A stretch of 64,000 nucleotides of DNA from positions 2,876,501 to 2,940,500 of the forward strand of contig NZ_AP014809.1 of NCBI RefSeq assembly GCF_002355515.1, given 5' to 3'. Source of the DNA: Methylorubrum populi (GTDB lineage Bacteria > Pseudomonadota > Alphaproteobacteria > Rhizobiales > Beijerinckiaceae). Numbering within the stretch: position 1 is the stretch's first letter; the number at the start of each line of letters is the position of its first letter. A model generated the notes under the pieces. It saw only the letters and a program-made list of their open reading frames with translations, searched no databases and was not told the origin of the DNA. A program made the position numbers and the translations under genes. Below are positions 18,536-27,580 of this stretch, in pieces.

Positions 18536-20044
18536 ATGCCCGACGCCCGCGTTCACGACACTCCCGACACGCCGCAGGCCCCGCCCTGCACTCTCGTGGT
18601 CTTCGGGGCCGGCGGCGACCTGACGAAGCGCCTGCTGATGCCCGCCCTCTACAATCTGGCCGGCGGCGGGCTGCTCGACCAGAAGTTCTCCGTCCTCGGT
18701 GTCGATCACAACCCGCTCACCGACGACGGCTGGCGCGACGACCTCACGAAGACGATGGAGTCCTTCACCGACGACCCGTCCGCCGAATTTCACCCCGAGC
18801 GGATTGATCCGAAGCCGTGGGGCTTCATCCGCGAGCGCCTCCACGTGATGCAGGGTGACTTTTCCGACGAGGCGACCTTCAGGGATCTCGCCGGGCGGCT
18901 GACCGGCAACGTCGTGTTCTACCTCGCGGTGGCCGCCCGCTTCTTCGGGCCCGTGGTGGAGGGCCTCGGCAAGGCGGGTCTGCTCGCGCAGAGGGACGGC
19001 GCCTTCCGTCGCGTCATCATCGAGAAGCCGTTCGGTGCCGATCTCGGCTCCGCCAAGGCTCTGAACCAGACCATCCTGGCTCATGGCGACGAGAACCAGT
19101 TCTACCGGATCGACCACTTCCTCGGGAAGGAGACGGTCCAAAGCATCCTGGCGATCCGCTTCGCCAACGCCATGCTGGAGCCGATCTGGCGGCGTGACAC
19201 CATCGATCACGTCGAGATCACCGCTGCCGAAACGATCGGCGTCGAGGAGCGCGGCCGCTTCTACGAGCCGACGGGTGCATTGCGGGACATGGTGCCCAAC
19301 CACCTGTTCCAGCTTCTCACCATGGTGGCGATGGAGCCGCCGGCCTCGTTCGACGCCGAGGCTGTGCGCGACGAGAAGACGAGGCTGGTGACGGCGATCC
19401 GCCCGGTCTCGCCGGAAGACGCGGTGCGCGGCCAGTATGCCGCCGGCCACGAGGAGGGGAAGGACGTGCCGGCCTACCGCGGTGAACCGGACGTGGCCGA
19501 GGATTCACGCACCGAGACCTACGTCGCCCTCAAGCTCGCGATCGAGAACCCGCGCTGGTCCGGCGTGCCGTTCTACCTGCGCACCGGCAAGCGGCTGGCG
19601 GGCAGGCGCACGGAGATCGCGGTGCATTTCAAGCCGGCGCCGTTCACGCTGTTCCGCGGGGCGGAGGGCAACGACCTCGCCGCGAATGTCATGCGCCTGC
19701 GCATCGATCCGGAGCCCGGCTCGACCACCCGCCTGAACGTGAAGCGGCCGGGGCCGCAGATGGCTCTCGCCGCGATCGAGAGCGGCTTCCGCTACGCCGA
19801 CTTCTTCACCCCGGCCGCCACCGTCGGCTACGAGACGCTGATCTACGACTGCATGATGGGCGACCCGACCCTGTTCCAGCGCGCCGACACCATCGAGGCG
19901 AGCTGGGCCGCCGTCGATCCGCTGATCAAGGCGTGGAAGGATGCGCCGGTATCCTTCTACCCCGCCGGCAGTCCGGGCCCGAAGGAGGCGGACGAACTCC
20001 TGAGCCGGGACGGGCGCACCTGGCTACCGCTGGGGGAGGGATGA
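18536..20044 (+). CDS. zwf: glucose-6-phosphate 1-dehydrogenase
   Basis: A 502-residue enzyme oxidising glucose 6-phosphate to 6-phosphogluconolactone with NADP or NAD, feeding the oxidative pentose phosphate and Entner-Doudoroff routes. The nucleotide-binding GAGGDLTKR (about 24-32), the IEKPFGADLGSA block (about 162-173) and the substrate/catalytic RIDHFLGKE (about 191-199) are all present. Length is normal. The usual neighbours pgl and edd are absent, so it is probably a separate transcription unit. It converges with leuB, with a repeat between them. Confidence 0.95.
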   Translation: MPDARVHDTPDTPQAPPCTLVVFGAGGDLTKRLLMPALYNLAGGGLLDQKFSVLGVDHNPLTDDGWRDDLTKTMESFTDDPSAEFHPERIDPKPWGFIRERLHVMQGDFSDEATFRDLAGRLTGNVVFYLAVAARFFGPVVEGLGKAGLLAQRDGAFRRVIIEKPFGADLGSAKALNQTILAHGDENQFYRIDHFLGKETVQSILAIRFANAMLEPIWRRDTIDHVEITAAETIGVEERGRFYEPTGALRDMVPNHLFQLLTMVAMEPPASFDAEAVRDEKTRLVTAIRPVSPEDAVRGQYAAGHEEGKDVPAYRGEPDVAEDSRTETYVALKLAIENPRWSGVPFYLRTGKRLAGRRTEIAVHFKPAPFTLFRGAEGNDLAANVMRLRIDPEPGSTTRLNVKRPGPQMALAAIESGFRYADFFTPAATVGYETLIYDCMMGDPTLFQRADTIEASWAAVDPLIKAWKDAPVSFYPAGSPGPKEADELLSRDGRTWLPLGEG

Positions 20045-20065
20045 CGCAGATCCCTTCTCAATTCG

Positions 20066-20158
20066 GTCATCGTGAGGCGGAGCCGAAGCAGTCCCGTTCG
20101 CGATCTCTCGGGAGAGGTCGCGCCGCGAAACTCCTACGCTCCGCTCGCAGTGACGATG
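20066..20158. repeat. REP-like inverted repeat between convergent genes
   Basis: GTCATCGTGAGGCGGAGC (20066-20083) is an imperfect inverted copy of GCTCCGCTCGCAGTGACGATG (20138-20158), enclosing a GC-rich middle that includes TCTCTCGGGAGAGG. It sits between the ends of zwf and leuB, where it could act as a two-way terminator. Its sequence is unlike the elements in the efflux operon. Confidence 0.55.
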
Positions 20159-20170
20159 TAAGACGGAGTC

Positions 20171-21280
20171 TCAGCCTGCCTGCGCCTGCAATTCACGCAG
20201 GATCGCATCACCCATCTCGGCGGTGCTGATCGGGGTCTGGCCCTCGCCGACGATGTCGCGGGTGCGGGCGCCGGCGGCCAGCGCACGGGTGATCGCGCTC
20301 TCCACGAGGTCGGCGGCTTCGCCGAGTCCGAAGGAGTAGCGCAGGCACATGGCGAGCGAGCCGATCATCGCGATCGGGTTCGCGAAACCCTTGCCCGCGA
20401 TGTCGGGGGCCGAACCGTGCACCGGCTCGTAGAGCGCCTTGCGGGTGCCGCGCGCGTCGGCCGCACCGAGCGAGGCCGAGGGCAGCATGCCGAGCGAGCC
20501 GGTCAGCATCGCCGCGACATCCGAGAGCACGTCGCCGAACAGGTTGTCGGTCACCAGCACGTCGAACTGCTTGGGGCGGCGCACGAGCTGCATGGCGCAG
20601 TTGTCGGCCAGAACGTGCTCCAGCTCGACCTGGGCGTAGTGCTCGGCATGGACCCGCGTGACGACCTCCTTCCACAGGACGCCGGTCTTCATCACGTTGT
20701 TCTTCTCCGCCGAGGCGACCCGGCCGGAGCGCTTCTGGGCGAGGTCGAAGGCGACGTGTGCGATCCGCTCGATCTCGGCGGTGGTGTAGACCTGCGTGTC
20801 GACTGCCCGCTTCGAGCCGTCCTCCAGCGTGGTGATCTCCTTCGGCTCGCCGAAATAGACGCCGCCGGTGAGCTCGCGCACGATCATGATGTCGAGGCCC
20901 TCGACCAACTCGCGCTTGAGGGCGGAGGCGTCGGCGAGGGCGGGGTAGCAGATCGCCGGGCGCAGGTTGGCGAACAGGCCGAGATCCTTGCGCAGGCGCA
21001 GCAGGCCGGCCTCGGGGCGGATGTCGTAGGCGACGCCGTTCCACTTCGGCCCGCCGACGGCGCCGAGCAGGATCGCGTCGGCCGCGTCGGCGCGGGCCAG
21101 CGTCTCGTCGGCGAGCGGCTTGCCATGGACGTCGATGGCCGCGCCGCCGACGAGGTCGCGCTCGGTCTCGAAATCGGCGAGGCCGGCGCGCTTGAGCCAA
21201 CCGACCACCTTCTCGACCTCGGCCATCACCTCGGGGCCGATGCCGTCGCCGGGCAGGAGCAGAAGCTTGTAGGTTGTCAT
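20171..21280 (-). CDS. leuB: 3-isopropylmalate dehydrogenase
   Basis: A 369-residue NAD-dependent oxidative decarboxylase of leucine synthesis, converting 3-isopropylmalate to 2-oxoisocaproate. The N-terminal [12 protein letters not shown], the family core [11 protein letters not shown] with its Arg and Tyr, [15 protein letters not shown] with catalytic Lys, and the metal-binding [12 protein letters not shown] and [10 protein letters not shown] blocks are visible. Start at the ATG giving MTTYKLLL; the upstream eleven codons lack similarity. leuCD are not in the window. Confidence 0.95.
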   Translation of the reverse strand: MTTYKLLLLPGDGIGPEVMAEVEKVVGWLKRAGLADFETERDLVGGAAIDVHGKPLADETLARADAADAILLGAVGGPKWNGVAYDIRPEAGLLRLRKDLGLFANLRPAICYPALADASALKRELVEGLDIMIVRELTGGVYFGEPKEITTLEDGSKRAVDTQVYTTAEIERIAHVAFDLAQKRSGRVASAEKNNVMKTGVLWKEVVTRVHAEHYAQVELEHVLADNCAMQLVRRPKQFDVLVTDNLFGDVLSDVAAMLTGSLGMLPSASLGAADARGTRKALYEPVHGSAPDIAGKGFANPIAMIGSLAMCLRYSFGLGEAADLVESAITRALAAGARTRDIVGEGQTPISTAEMGDAILRELQAQAG

Positions 21281-21396
21281 GGGGCTGAAATCCGGGCTGA
21301 TGGCACGCGCCACGTTGCCCGCGCTCTATCGGCGCGGCCCGGCCCCCGCAAGCCCGTCTCGCAACCGATGCGCCTGTCCCAGCCGGTACGCTCGTC

Positions 21397-21714
21397 TCAG
21401 CCCGCGCGCTTGGCCGAGCGGAACGGGCGCAGCATCCAGGCCATGCGCCCGACCTCGTCTTCGTCCGCGCGCTTGCCCGAGCGGATGGCGCGCTCGGGGG
21501 CGGAGGATCCGATCTCGTGGACGATCTGCCCGAGGAGAGGCGGGATCTCCTGGCCGTACTCGTCGAGGAGAACGGCGGCGTCCAGCAGGGCCTGGACCTG
21601 ATCGTCGGGAATCGGACGGCTCATGATCTGCGCGTCGAGTGCCTGATCGGCCAGCAACGTCGCGAGGCGGGAGACCTCCGACAGACCGGCCGGTGCCGAG
21701 AGACCGCTGCTCAT
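21397..21714 (-). CDS. hypothetical helical protein, 105 aa
   Basis: A small soluble protein with several predicted amphipathic helices (LSEVSRLATLLADQAL and VQALLDAAVLLDEYGQEIPPLLGQIVHEIG) and a basic tail. No signal peptide or known motif. It lies upstream of leuB on the same strand with a gap of about 116 bases. I do not recognise the family. Codon choice and GC content look like its neighbours, so it is probably a real lineage-specific gene. Confidence 0.6.
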   Translation of the reverse strand: MSSGLSAPAGLSEVSRLATLLADQALDAQIMSRPIPDDQVQALLDAAVLLDEYGQEIPPLLGQIVHEIGSSAPERAIRSGKRADEDEVGRMAWMLRPFRSAKRAG

Positions 21715-21880
21715 CGATGGGATGCCCTCTTGATCGAACGGACGCTCAGGATAATCCGGCTTGGTGAGCCAATCCTTTCACCATGTTCGCATCCCGCGTG
21801 CCGAAAACGACCTGATCGTGATGGGGAAGGGCCGAGGGGACTGCTTTCCCAGCCCGACCGGGAAGGGCTAAGGTTCCGCC

Positions 21881-23479
21881 GTGCAGACACCGCGCCTTTT
21901 CCATTCCGCCGCCGCAGGACGCGGTCTCCTCATGCCCGCGGCCAGATCCGGTTCAAGCGCGGCGGCGATCGCTGGGCCGGTGCTGGCCGTGCTCGCGGCG
22001 CTGGCAGGCCCCTCTCAGGCCGGGCCGACCCGCGGCGGCAATGCTTGCTACCTCACCGGCGGCGGCGCCCTGGAGATCTGCCGCTCGGACGACGAGGCCG
22101 AAGGCGTCTACGCCGTTCCGCCGCCCTGCCGCTTCGTTCACGACGTGCAGATCCTGCGGCTCAAGGAGACCGGCGCGCCCGGCCCGCTCCAGGTGATCTA
22201 TCGGGCCGAGCCGCCGCGCGGCGGCGGTCGCCGCGGCGAGGACGCCTGCCCGTCGGACCTGCGCGCCACCGATCCTGCCGCGGGCGGCGCCGTGCGCATC
22301 GGCCGGCAGATCGAGACGCTGGCCACGATCCTGCCCCCGACCGATCCGCGCTTCTGGAGCGAAGGGCTCAAAGGGTCCGGCTCGACGCGGGCCGAGCAGC
22401 CGCGCCGCCGCAGCCGGGCCAGCCGGCAGGCAAGGCGGGAGGCCCGCCGGGCGGCGCGCGAGGCGCGGCAAGGGGACAGGCAGGCGGAAAAGATGACCTT
22501 CCGCCCCCAGGCGCCGACGCCGGAGGACGACCCGTCCGGCAACGCGATGATGGTGGCCGGGCGCGATTGGGCCGGGGATCCGTACTACGCCATCCTGGCC
22601 ACCGCGACCGAACCTTCGGGTGAGGGCCGCCGCCGGGTGCTGGTCCAGGCGCGAACCTACGATTTCCAGAGCCTCGACCTGCGCGTCGAGGCCGATCCCG
22701 GCACCGAGTGGCGGCCGTTCGGGGCGCCCGCCCCCGAGGAGAAGGGGCGGCGGCGCGGGCGCGGGCGGTCAGCGGCGGCGGCAAAGCCCGCGCCGGTGCT
22801 CGACGACACCGGCAAGCCCATCGTCGGCAACTGCGTCGCGCCGGATTTCGAGGCGCGCGGCTTGACCGGTTCGATCAGCGCAGTCGATCGCGTCTACCAC
22901 TACTTCTACACCGACGTGGTGCCCGCCGATTGCGAGGCGCCGCGGAGCAAGCGGCGCATGGCCCTGTATCTGCGCACGAGCCGCGACCCGCTGGCGGAGC
23001 GGACATGGTCGGCGCCCGTCACGCTGATCGAGAGCCTGCCCGCCGAGACCGAGATCCGCGTCGCCAAGGCGCGCGGCATGGACCGGTGGGCCCTGGCCTA
23101 TACCTGCTCGCGGCCGGTCACGGTCTCGGGCGGACCCGTCGCCGACATCTGCCTGCACTACACGTCCGACCTCTCGCCCGGCAGCATCACCGCCCTGGCG
23201 CTCTACGCGGAACCCGTGGCGGCCGGCCACTCGACGGCCTTTCTCGGCCTTCGCTCCGGCGGCGACGCCCTGGGGCGCTTCACCCGCGACGGTTTCGGCT
23301 GGATGACCGACCGCTACGGCAACCTCGACGCACCCGCGATCTACCCCGACAAGGGCGGCTTCCTGACCTGGCTCGACCGCCGTGCGCCGCGAATCGACGG
23401 CGGCGACGCCTCCTCCCTCTACGGCCGGCCGGTTTTCTGGGCGACCTGGACCGTGCGGCCGCGCGCGGCCCAGCCCTGA
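21881..23479 (+). CDS. exported hypothetical protein with Arg-rich segment
   Basis: A 532-residue protein of unknown family. Residues 26-47 are hydrophobic and end in a plausible signal-peptidase site (GPSQAGP), so it is probably exported. The GTG at 21881 has an AAGG-type ribosome site at suitable distance; an ATG at 21932 would give a shorter signal sequence and is the main alternative. Residues about 170-204 are extremely rich in Arg and Ala, with a second basic patch near 290. The C-terminal half contains regularly spaced Cys and aromatic residues (YHYFYTDVVPADC, YTCSRPVTVSG, ICLHYTSD), suggesting a beta-rich, disulfide-stabilised fold. No function is assigned. Confidence 0.65.
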   Translation: MQTPRLFHSAAAGRGLLMPAARSGSSAAAIAGPVLAVLAALAGPSQAGPTRGGNACYLTGGGALEICRSDDEAEGVYAVPPPCRFVHDVQILRLKETGAPGPLQVIYRAEPPRGGGRRGEDACPSDLRATDPAAGGAVRIGRQIETLATILPPTDPRFWSEGLKGSGSTRAEQPRRRSRASRQARREARRAAREARQGDRQAEKMTFRPQAPTPEDDPSGNAMMVAGRDWAGDPYYAILATATEPSGEGRRRVLVQARTYDFQSLDLRVEADPGTEWRPFGAPAPEEKGRRRGRGRSAAAAKPAPVLDDTGKPIVGNCVAPDFEARGLTGSISAVDRVYHYFYTDVVPADCEAPRSKRRMALYLRTSRDPLAERTWSAPVTLIESLPAETEIRVAKARGMDRWALAYTCSRPVTVSGGPVADICLHYTSDLSPGSITALALYAEPVAAGHSTAFLGLRSGGDALGRFTRDGFGWMTDRYGNLDAPAIYPDKGGFLTWLDRRAPRIDGGDASSLYGRPVFWATWTVRPRAAQP

Positions 23480-23651
23480 ACCGGTGACGATTTCGGCGGT
23501 AGATTCGACAGAGGGATGAGCGGCCCTCGCGCCGCCGTCGGTCATGGGAGACCTTGAGCGGGCGTCGCCGAGGCGGAGCCAAGACGGGCATGCCTCCTGT
23601 GCGTGCGATGCGCGGCGGGGGAGGCTCTCTCGGGCAGGTGAGGAGCGAGCC

Positions 23652-25340
23652 ATGACGGTCACGACACTCGATTCCCTGGCCGAGCGGCGCGGCGCCGACG
23701 TGCTGGTGGAGGTGCTACGCTCGGAGGGCGTCCGCTACGTCTTCGGCAATCCCGGCACGACCGAACTGCCGCTGATCGACGCCCTGACGGACGCGTCCGA
23801 CATCGCCTACGTCCTGGCGCTGCAGGAGGCGAGCGCGGTCGCCATGGCCGACGGCTATGCCCAGGGCGCGCGACGGCCGGGCTTCCTCAACCTGCATACC
23901 GCCGGCGGCCTCGGCCACGGCATGGGCAACCTGCTCAATGCCCAGATCTCCGGCACACCCCTCGTCGTGACGGCGGGCCAGCAGGATTCGCGGCACGTCA
24001 TCACCGATCCGCTCCTGTTCGGCGACCTGACCACCATCGCCGCCCCCACGGTGAAATGGGCGCGCGAGGTGACGAACGCCGACCAACTCCCGGTGCTCCT
24101 GCGCCGCGCCTTCCACGACTGTGCCGCCGCGCCCTCGGGGCCGGTCTTCCTGTCCCTGCCGATGGACGTGATGGAGGCCAAGACGGCCGCGCCGCTCGGC
24201 GAGATTTCCGTCATCGACCACCACGCCGTGGCCGGATCTCTCGACCGGCTGGCTGACCATCTCGCGGCGATCGCGCCGGGACGACTCGCCCTGATCGCCG
24301 GCGACGAGGTCGATGCCAGCGACGCCTCGGCCCAGGCGGTGCGGCTCGCCGACCTTCTCGCGGCGCCGGTCTACGGCTCGTCCTGGCCGGCGCATATCCC
24401 GTTTCCGACCGCCCACCCGCTCTGGATGGGCAACCTGCCGACCAAGGCGAGCGGCATCGCCGAGATCCTGGGCCGCTACGACGCTGTGTTCGCGCTCGGC
24501 GGCAAGTCGCTCATCACGGTGCTGTACACGGAAGGCTCGGCGGTGCCGCCGGGCACGGAGGTGTTCCAGCTCTCGGCCGATGCCCGCGACCTCGGCCGCA
24601 CCTACGCCACGCAGCTCTCGACGGTGGGCAACGTGCGCGCCTCCCTCGACGTGCTGCTGCCGCTCCTGGAAACCCGCGTCGCGCCCCGGGCGGAGACCTA
24701 TGCCCGCCTGCGCCGAGAGGCCGTCGCCGCCTACGACGCCCGCCGGGCCGCCCTGGAGGCGCGGGCGGATGCCGCCTTCGCCGATCCCGTCATCCATCCC
24801 CTCGTCGCCGCCCGCGAGATCGCCCGCGCCGTCGGATCCGACATCGCCATCGTCGACGAAGCGCCCGCGACGCTCGGGCATCTGCGCACGATCCTGCACA
24901 GCACTTGGACCCGGCAATATTCCTCGATCCGCGGCGGCGTGCTCGGCTGGGGCATGCCGGCCTCGGTCGGCTTCTCCCTCGGGCTCGATCGGGCGCCGGT
25001 GGTCTGCATCGTCGGTGACGGCGCGGCGATGTACTCGCCCCAGGCGCTCTGGACCGCCGCGCACGAGCGGCTGCCGGTGACCTTCGTCGTGATCAACAAC
25101 GCCGAGTACAACATCCTCAAGCAATTCATGAAATCGCAGACACACTACGCCTCGGTGCGGGCGAACCGCTTCATCGCCATGGATCTGACCGAGCCGCGCA
25201 TCGACTTTCTTGCACTCGCCGCCTCCATGGGCGTGCCCTCGCGGCGGATCGAGCGGGCCGGGGATGTGGCCGGGGCGGTCGAGGCGGGCATCCGCTCGGG
25301 GCGGCCGAACCTCGTGGAAGTGGTGGTCAGCGCGGCGTGA
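23652..25340 (+). CDS. ThDP-dependent decarboxylase, benzoylformate decarboxylase-like
   Basis: A 562-residue thiamine diphosphate enzyme with the three usual domains. GNPGTTELP near the N-terminus and the catalytic Glu in LQEA fit the family, as does the LHTAGGLGHGMGN block with its His. The ThDP-binding GDGAAMYSPQALWTAAHERLP-to-VVINNAEYN motif is intact near the C-terminus. The nearest known type is benzoylformate decarboxylase (MdlC). By my remembered alignment, active-site His281 of the Pseudomonas putida enzyme is Val here and Ser26 is Thr, so the substrate is probably different. The ATG at 23652 has a GAGG site; the longer open frame upstream lacks similarity. The next gene overlaps its stop by four bases (GTGA). 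Confidence 0.82.
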   Translation: MTVTTLDSLAERRGADVLVEVLRSEGVRYVFGNPGTTELPLIDALTDASDIAYVLALQEASAVAMADGYAQGARRPGFLNLHTAGGLGHGMGNLLNAQISGTPLVVTAGQQDSRHVITDPLLFGDLTTIAAPTVKWAREVTNADQLPVLLRRAFHDCAAAPSGPVFLSLPMDVMEAKTAAPLGEISVIDHHAVAGSLDRLADHLAAIAPGRLALIAGDEVDASDASAQAVRLADLLAAPVYGSSWPAHIPFPTAHPLWMGNLPTKASGIAEILGRYDAVFALGGKSLITVLYTEGSAVPPGTEVFQLSADARDLGRTYATQLSTVGNVRASLDVLLPLLETRVAPRAETYARLRREAVAAYDARRAALEARADAAFADPVIHPLVAAREIARAVGSDIAIVDEAPATLGHLRTILHSTWTRQYSSIRGGVLGWGMPASVGFSLGLDRAPVVCIVGDGAAMYSPQALWTAAHERLPVTFVVINNAEYNILKQFMKSQTHYASVRANRFIAMDLTEPRIDFLALAASMGVPSRRIERAGDVAGAVEAGIRSGRPNLVEVVVSAA

Positions 25341-25783
25341 CGGTCTCCCCGCACCCGATGCCGCCGACTCTCGTCTTCGATACGGACTGCGTGCTCTGTG
25401 CCGGATCGGTGCGGTTCGTGCTGGCGCACGAGCGCGATGAGCGCCTCCACTTCATGGGCGCGTGGTCGACCGAAGGGCTCGCCCTCGCCGCGCAGCACGG
25501 CTTCACGGCCGAGGATCTGAACGGCACCTTCCTGCTGGTTCAGGATGGCCGGGCACTGACACGCTCGGACGCTGCACTGGAAGTGGCGCGGCATCTCCGG
25601 GCGCCGTGGTGCTGGGCGAGGATAGCGCGGATCCTGCCGAAGCCGCTGCGCGACCGTCTCTACGGCGTCGTGGCACGCTTTCGCTACAGGCTGTTCGGCC
25701 GCCGCGAGGATTGTGCCCGGGTGCCGCCGGAACAGCGGCACCGCTTTCAAGGAGTTCGGCCGGTGGATCCGCCGCACCCGTGA
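25337..25783 (+). CDS. DCC family thiol-disulfide oxidoreductase-like protein (DUF393)
   Basis: A 148-residue protein with the DCC signature near its start: FDTDCVLCAGSVRFV (about residues 12-26) holds the DxxC-xx-C pattern. The rest (LAAQHGFTAEDLNGTFLL, SDAALEVARHL, YRLFGRREDC) follows the YuxK/DUF393 family. The family is predicted thioredoxin-like; its redox role is inferred, not proven. GTG start overlapping the stop of the decarboxylase gene indicates translational coupling, so the two may act in one pathway. Confidence 0.82.
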   Translation: MTVSPHPMPPTLVFDTDCVLCAGSVRFVLAHERDERLHFMGAWSTEGLALAAQHGFTAEDLNGTFLLVQDGRALTRSDAALEVARHLRAPWCWARIARILPKPLRDRLYGVVARFRYRLFGRREDCARVPPEQRHRFQGVRPVDPPHP

Positions 25784-25792
25784 GCGAAAAGA

Positions 25793-26755
25793 TCAGGCCT
25801 TGCGGGCCACGGTGAAGCGGGCCGCGTCCTTGAGCACCCGCGCCCGCTCGCCCCAGGGGGCGACGGCCTCGTCGCAGAGCGCCACCAGCCGGTCGCACTC
25901 GGCGCGCGCGCCGTCGAGGCCGAGGCGGTCGACCAGCGTCGCCTTGCCGGCATCCTTGTCCTTGCCGGTGGCCTTGCCCATGGCTTCCGGCGAAGCCTCG
26001 CGGTCGAGGATGTCGTCGGCGACCTGGAAGGCCTGACCCAGCGCCTTGCCGTAGCGCAGAAGCGCCGCCCGCTCGTCGGCATTCGCGCCGCCGACCAGCG
26101 CGCCGGCCTCGACGGAGAAGGCGAGGATCGCGCCGGTCTTCATCGCCTGCATCCGCAGGGTGTCGTCGATATCCATATTGGCCGGGCCGAAGCGCCCCTC
26201 GGCCGAGAGGTCGAGGAGCTGGCCGCCGACCATGCCGCCGAGGCCGGAGGCGCGGGCGAGCCCGAGCACCAGCTCCGCCCGGATCGCCGGATCGGGCTGC
26301 CAGCGCGGATCGGCGGTGACCTCGAAGGCGAGCGTCTGGAGCGCGTCGCCGACGAGGATCGCGGTGGCCTCGTCGTAGGCCTTGTGGACGGTGGGCTTGC
26401 CGCGGCGCAGGTCGTCGTCGTCCATGGCCGGCAGGTCGTCGTGGACGAGGCTGTAGCAGTGGACGAGTTCGACGCCGGCGCCGGCGGCGAGCGCCGCATC
26501 CTCGGCGCCGCCGAGCATCCGTGCGGTCTCGATGGCGAGGAAGGGGCGCAGGCGCTTGCCGCCGCCGAGCACGGCATGGCGCATCGCCTCCATCAGCCGC
26601 GGTGGCCGGGCGATCTCGCCCGCCTGTAGGGTCGGGCCGAGCAGGTCGACGAGGAAGGTCTCGACGGTGTCGGCGACCTGAGCGAGCCTGTGGGTAAAGT
26701 CACCCGTATAGGCGTCCGCCTTGACCGAGGGGTGGGAAGCCTGCGTTGAGGTCAT
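25793..26755 (-). CDS. ispA: short-chain isoprenyl diphosphate synthase (FPP/GGPP)
   Basis: A 320-residue all-helical prenyltransferase condensing IPP with allylic diphosphates. It has GGGKRLRPFL (about 64-73), the first Asp-rich motif DDLPAMDDDD (106-115), the second DDILD (247-251), and the following Lys-rich GKDKDAGKATLVD. The long first motif with four extra residues is typical of bacterial FPP synthases and type II GGPP synthases. The product chain length (C15 or C20) cannot be settled from sequence; Ala/Tyr positions before the first motif leave both open. Products would feed hopanoids, carotenoids, quinones and undecaprenyl phosphate. The start gives MTSTQASHP; upstream codons are Arg-rich and unlike the family. 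It is divergent from mtgA by 36 bases. Confidence 0.88.
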   Translation of the reverse strand: MTSTQASHPSVKADAYTGDFTHRLAQVADTVETFLVDLLGPTLQAGEIARPPRLMEAMRHAVLGGGKRLRPFLAIETARMLGGAEDAALAAGAGVELVHCYSLVHDDLPAMDDDDLRRGKPTVHKAYDEATAILVGDALQTLAFEVTADPRWQPDPAIRAELVLGLARASGLGGMVGGQLLDLSAEGRFGPANMDIDDTLRMQAMKTGAILAFSVEAGALVGGANADERAALLRYGKALGQAFQVADDILDREASPEAMGKATGKDKDAGKATLVDRLGLDGARAECDRLVALCDEAVAPWGERARVLKDAARFTVARKA

Positions 26756-26791
26756 CGGAAGGGGCCTGGATCGGGGAGGGGCGGACGCGAG

Positions 26792-27577
26792 GTGGCGGTG
26801 CCGGAGGAGAGCGAGGCGGAACGGCACGGGCGCGACCTGCGACGGATTCCGGCGTCGAGACCCCTCGCGAGGGCCTCCGCCACCCAAAAGTCCGCTCCGA
26901 GGCGTCGAACCGGGCTGCGGCGCGCCGCGACCCTGATCACCCTCGCTCCCATTGCCATTCTTGCCTTCACGCTTACGCTCGCGCTCGTCTATAGCGTGGC
27001 GACCCCGCCCTCAACCCTGATGCTCGGCCGATGGTTGACACTCCAGGGCGCGCAGCGGGACAGCGTGCCCCTGGAGGCGATCGCGCCGGCCCTGGTCCAG
27101 GCGGTGATGGCCTCCGAGGATCAGCGCTTCTGCCTGCATAACGGCGTCGATTGGGGCGCGTTGCGCGAGGTGGTGGACGACGAGGAGGGCCCGAGCCGCG
27201 GCGCCTCGACCATCACCATGCAGACGGTCAAGAACGTCTTCCTCTGGCCCGGCCGCTCCTACATCCGCAAGGGTCTCGAGATCCCGCTGGCAGTGATGGC
27301 CGACGCGGTCTGGGGCAAGCGCCGGACGATGGAGATCTATCTCAACGTCGCCGAGTGGGGGGAGGGGATCTTCGGGGTCGAGGCCGCCGCCCGCCACTGG
27401 TTCCGCAAGAGCGCCCGCGACCTGACCCGCAACGAGGCCGCGCTCCTCGCCGCGGTCCTGCCGAACCCGATCCTGCGCAGCGCCGGCAAGCCGACCCGCG
27501 GCGTGCGGGCGATCGCCGGGCGCATCCAGAGCCGGATGGGGCAGGTGGACGGGTTGATGGGGTGTCTGAAGCGCTGA
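26792..27577 (+). CDS. mtgA: monofunctional peptidoglycan glycosyltransferase
   Basis: A GT51 enzyme of 261 residues polymerising lipid II into glycan strands without transpeptidation. After a basic cytoplasmic N-terminus and one membrane segment (about 46-69) come the five family motifs: SEDQRFCLHNGVDW with catalytic Glu, RGASTITMQTVKNVFLW, RKGLEIPLA, KRRTMEIYLNVAEWG with the second Glu, and GVEAAARHWFRK. Length fits MtgA. The start is GTG. It converges with the photolyase gene only three bases after its stop. Confidence 0.93.
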   Translation: MAVPEESEAERHGRDLRRIPASRPLARASATQKSAPRRRTGLRRAATLITLAPIAILAFTLTLALVYSVATPPSTLMLGRWLTLQGAQRDSVPLEAIAPALVQAVMASEDQRFCLHNGVDWGALREVVDDEEGPSRGASTITMQTVKNVFLWPGRSYIRKGLEIPLAVMADAVWGKRRTMEIYLNVAEWGEGIFGVEAAARHWFRKSARDLTRNEAALLAAVLPNPILRSAGKPTRGVRAIAGRIQSRMGQVDGLMGCLKR

Positions 27578-27580
27578 GCG

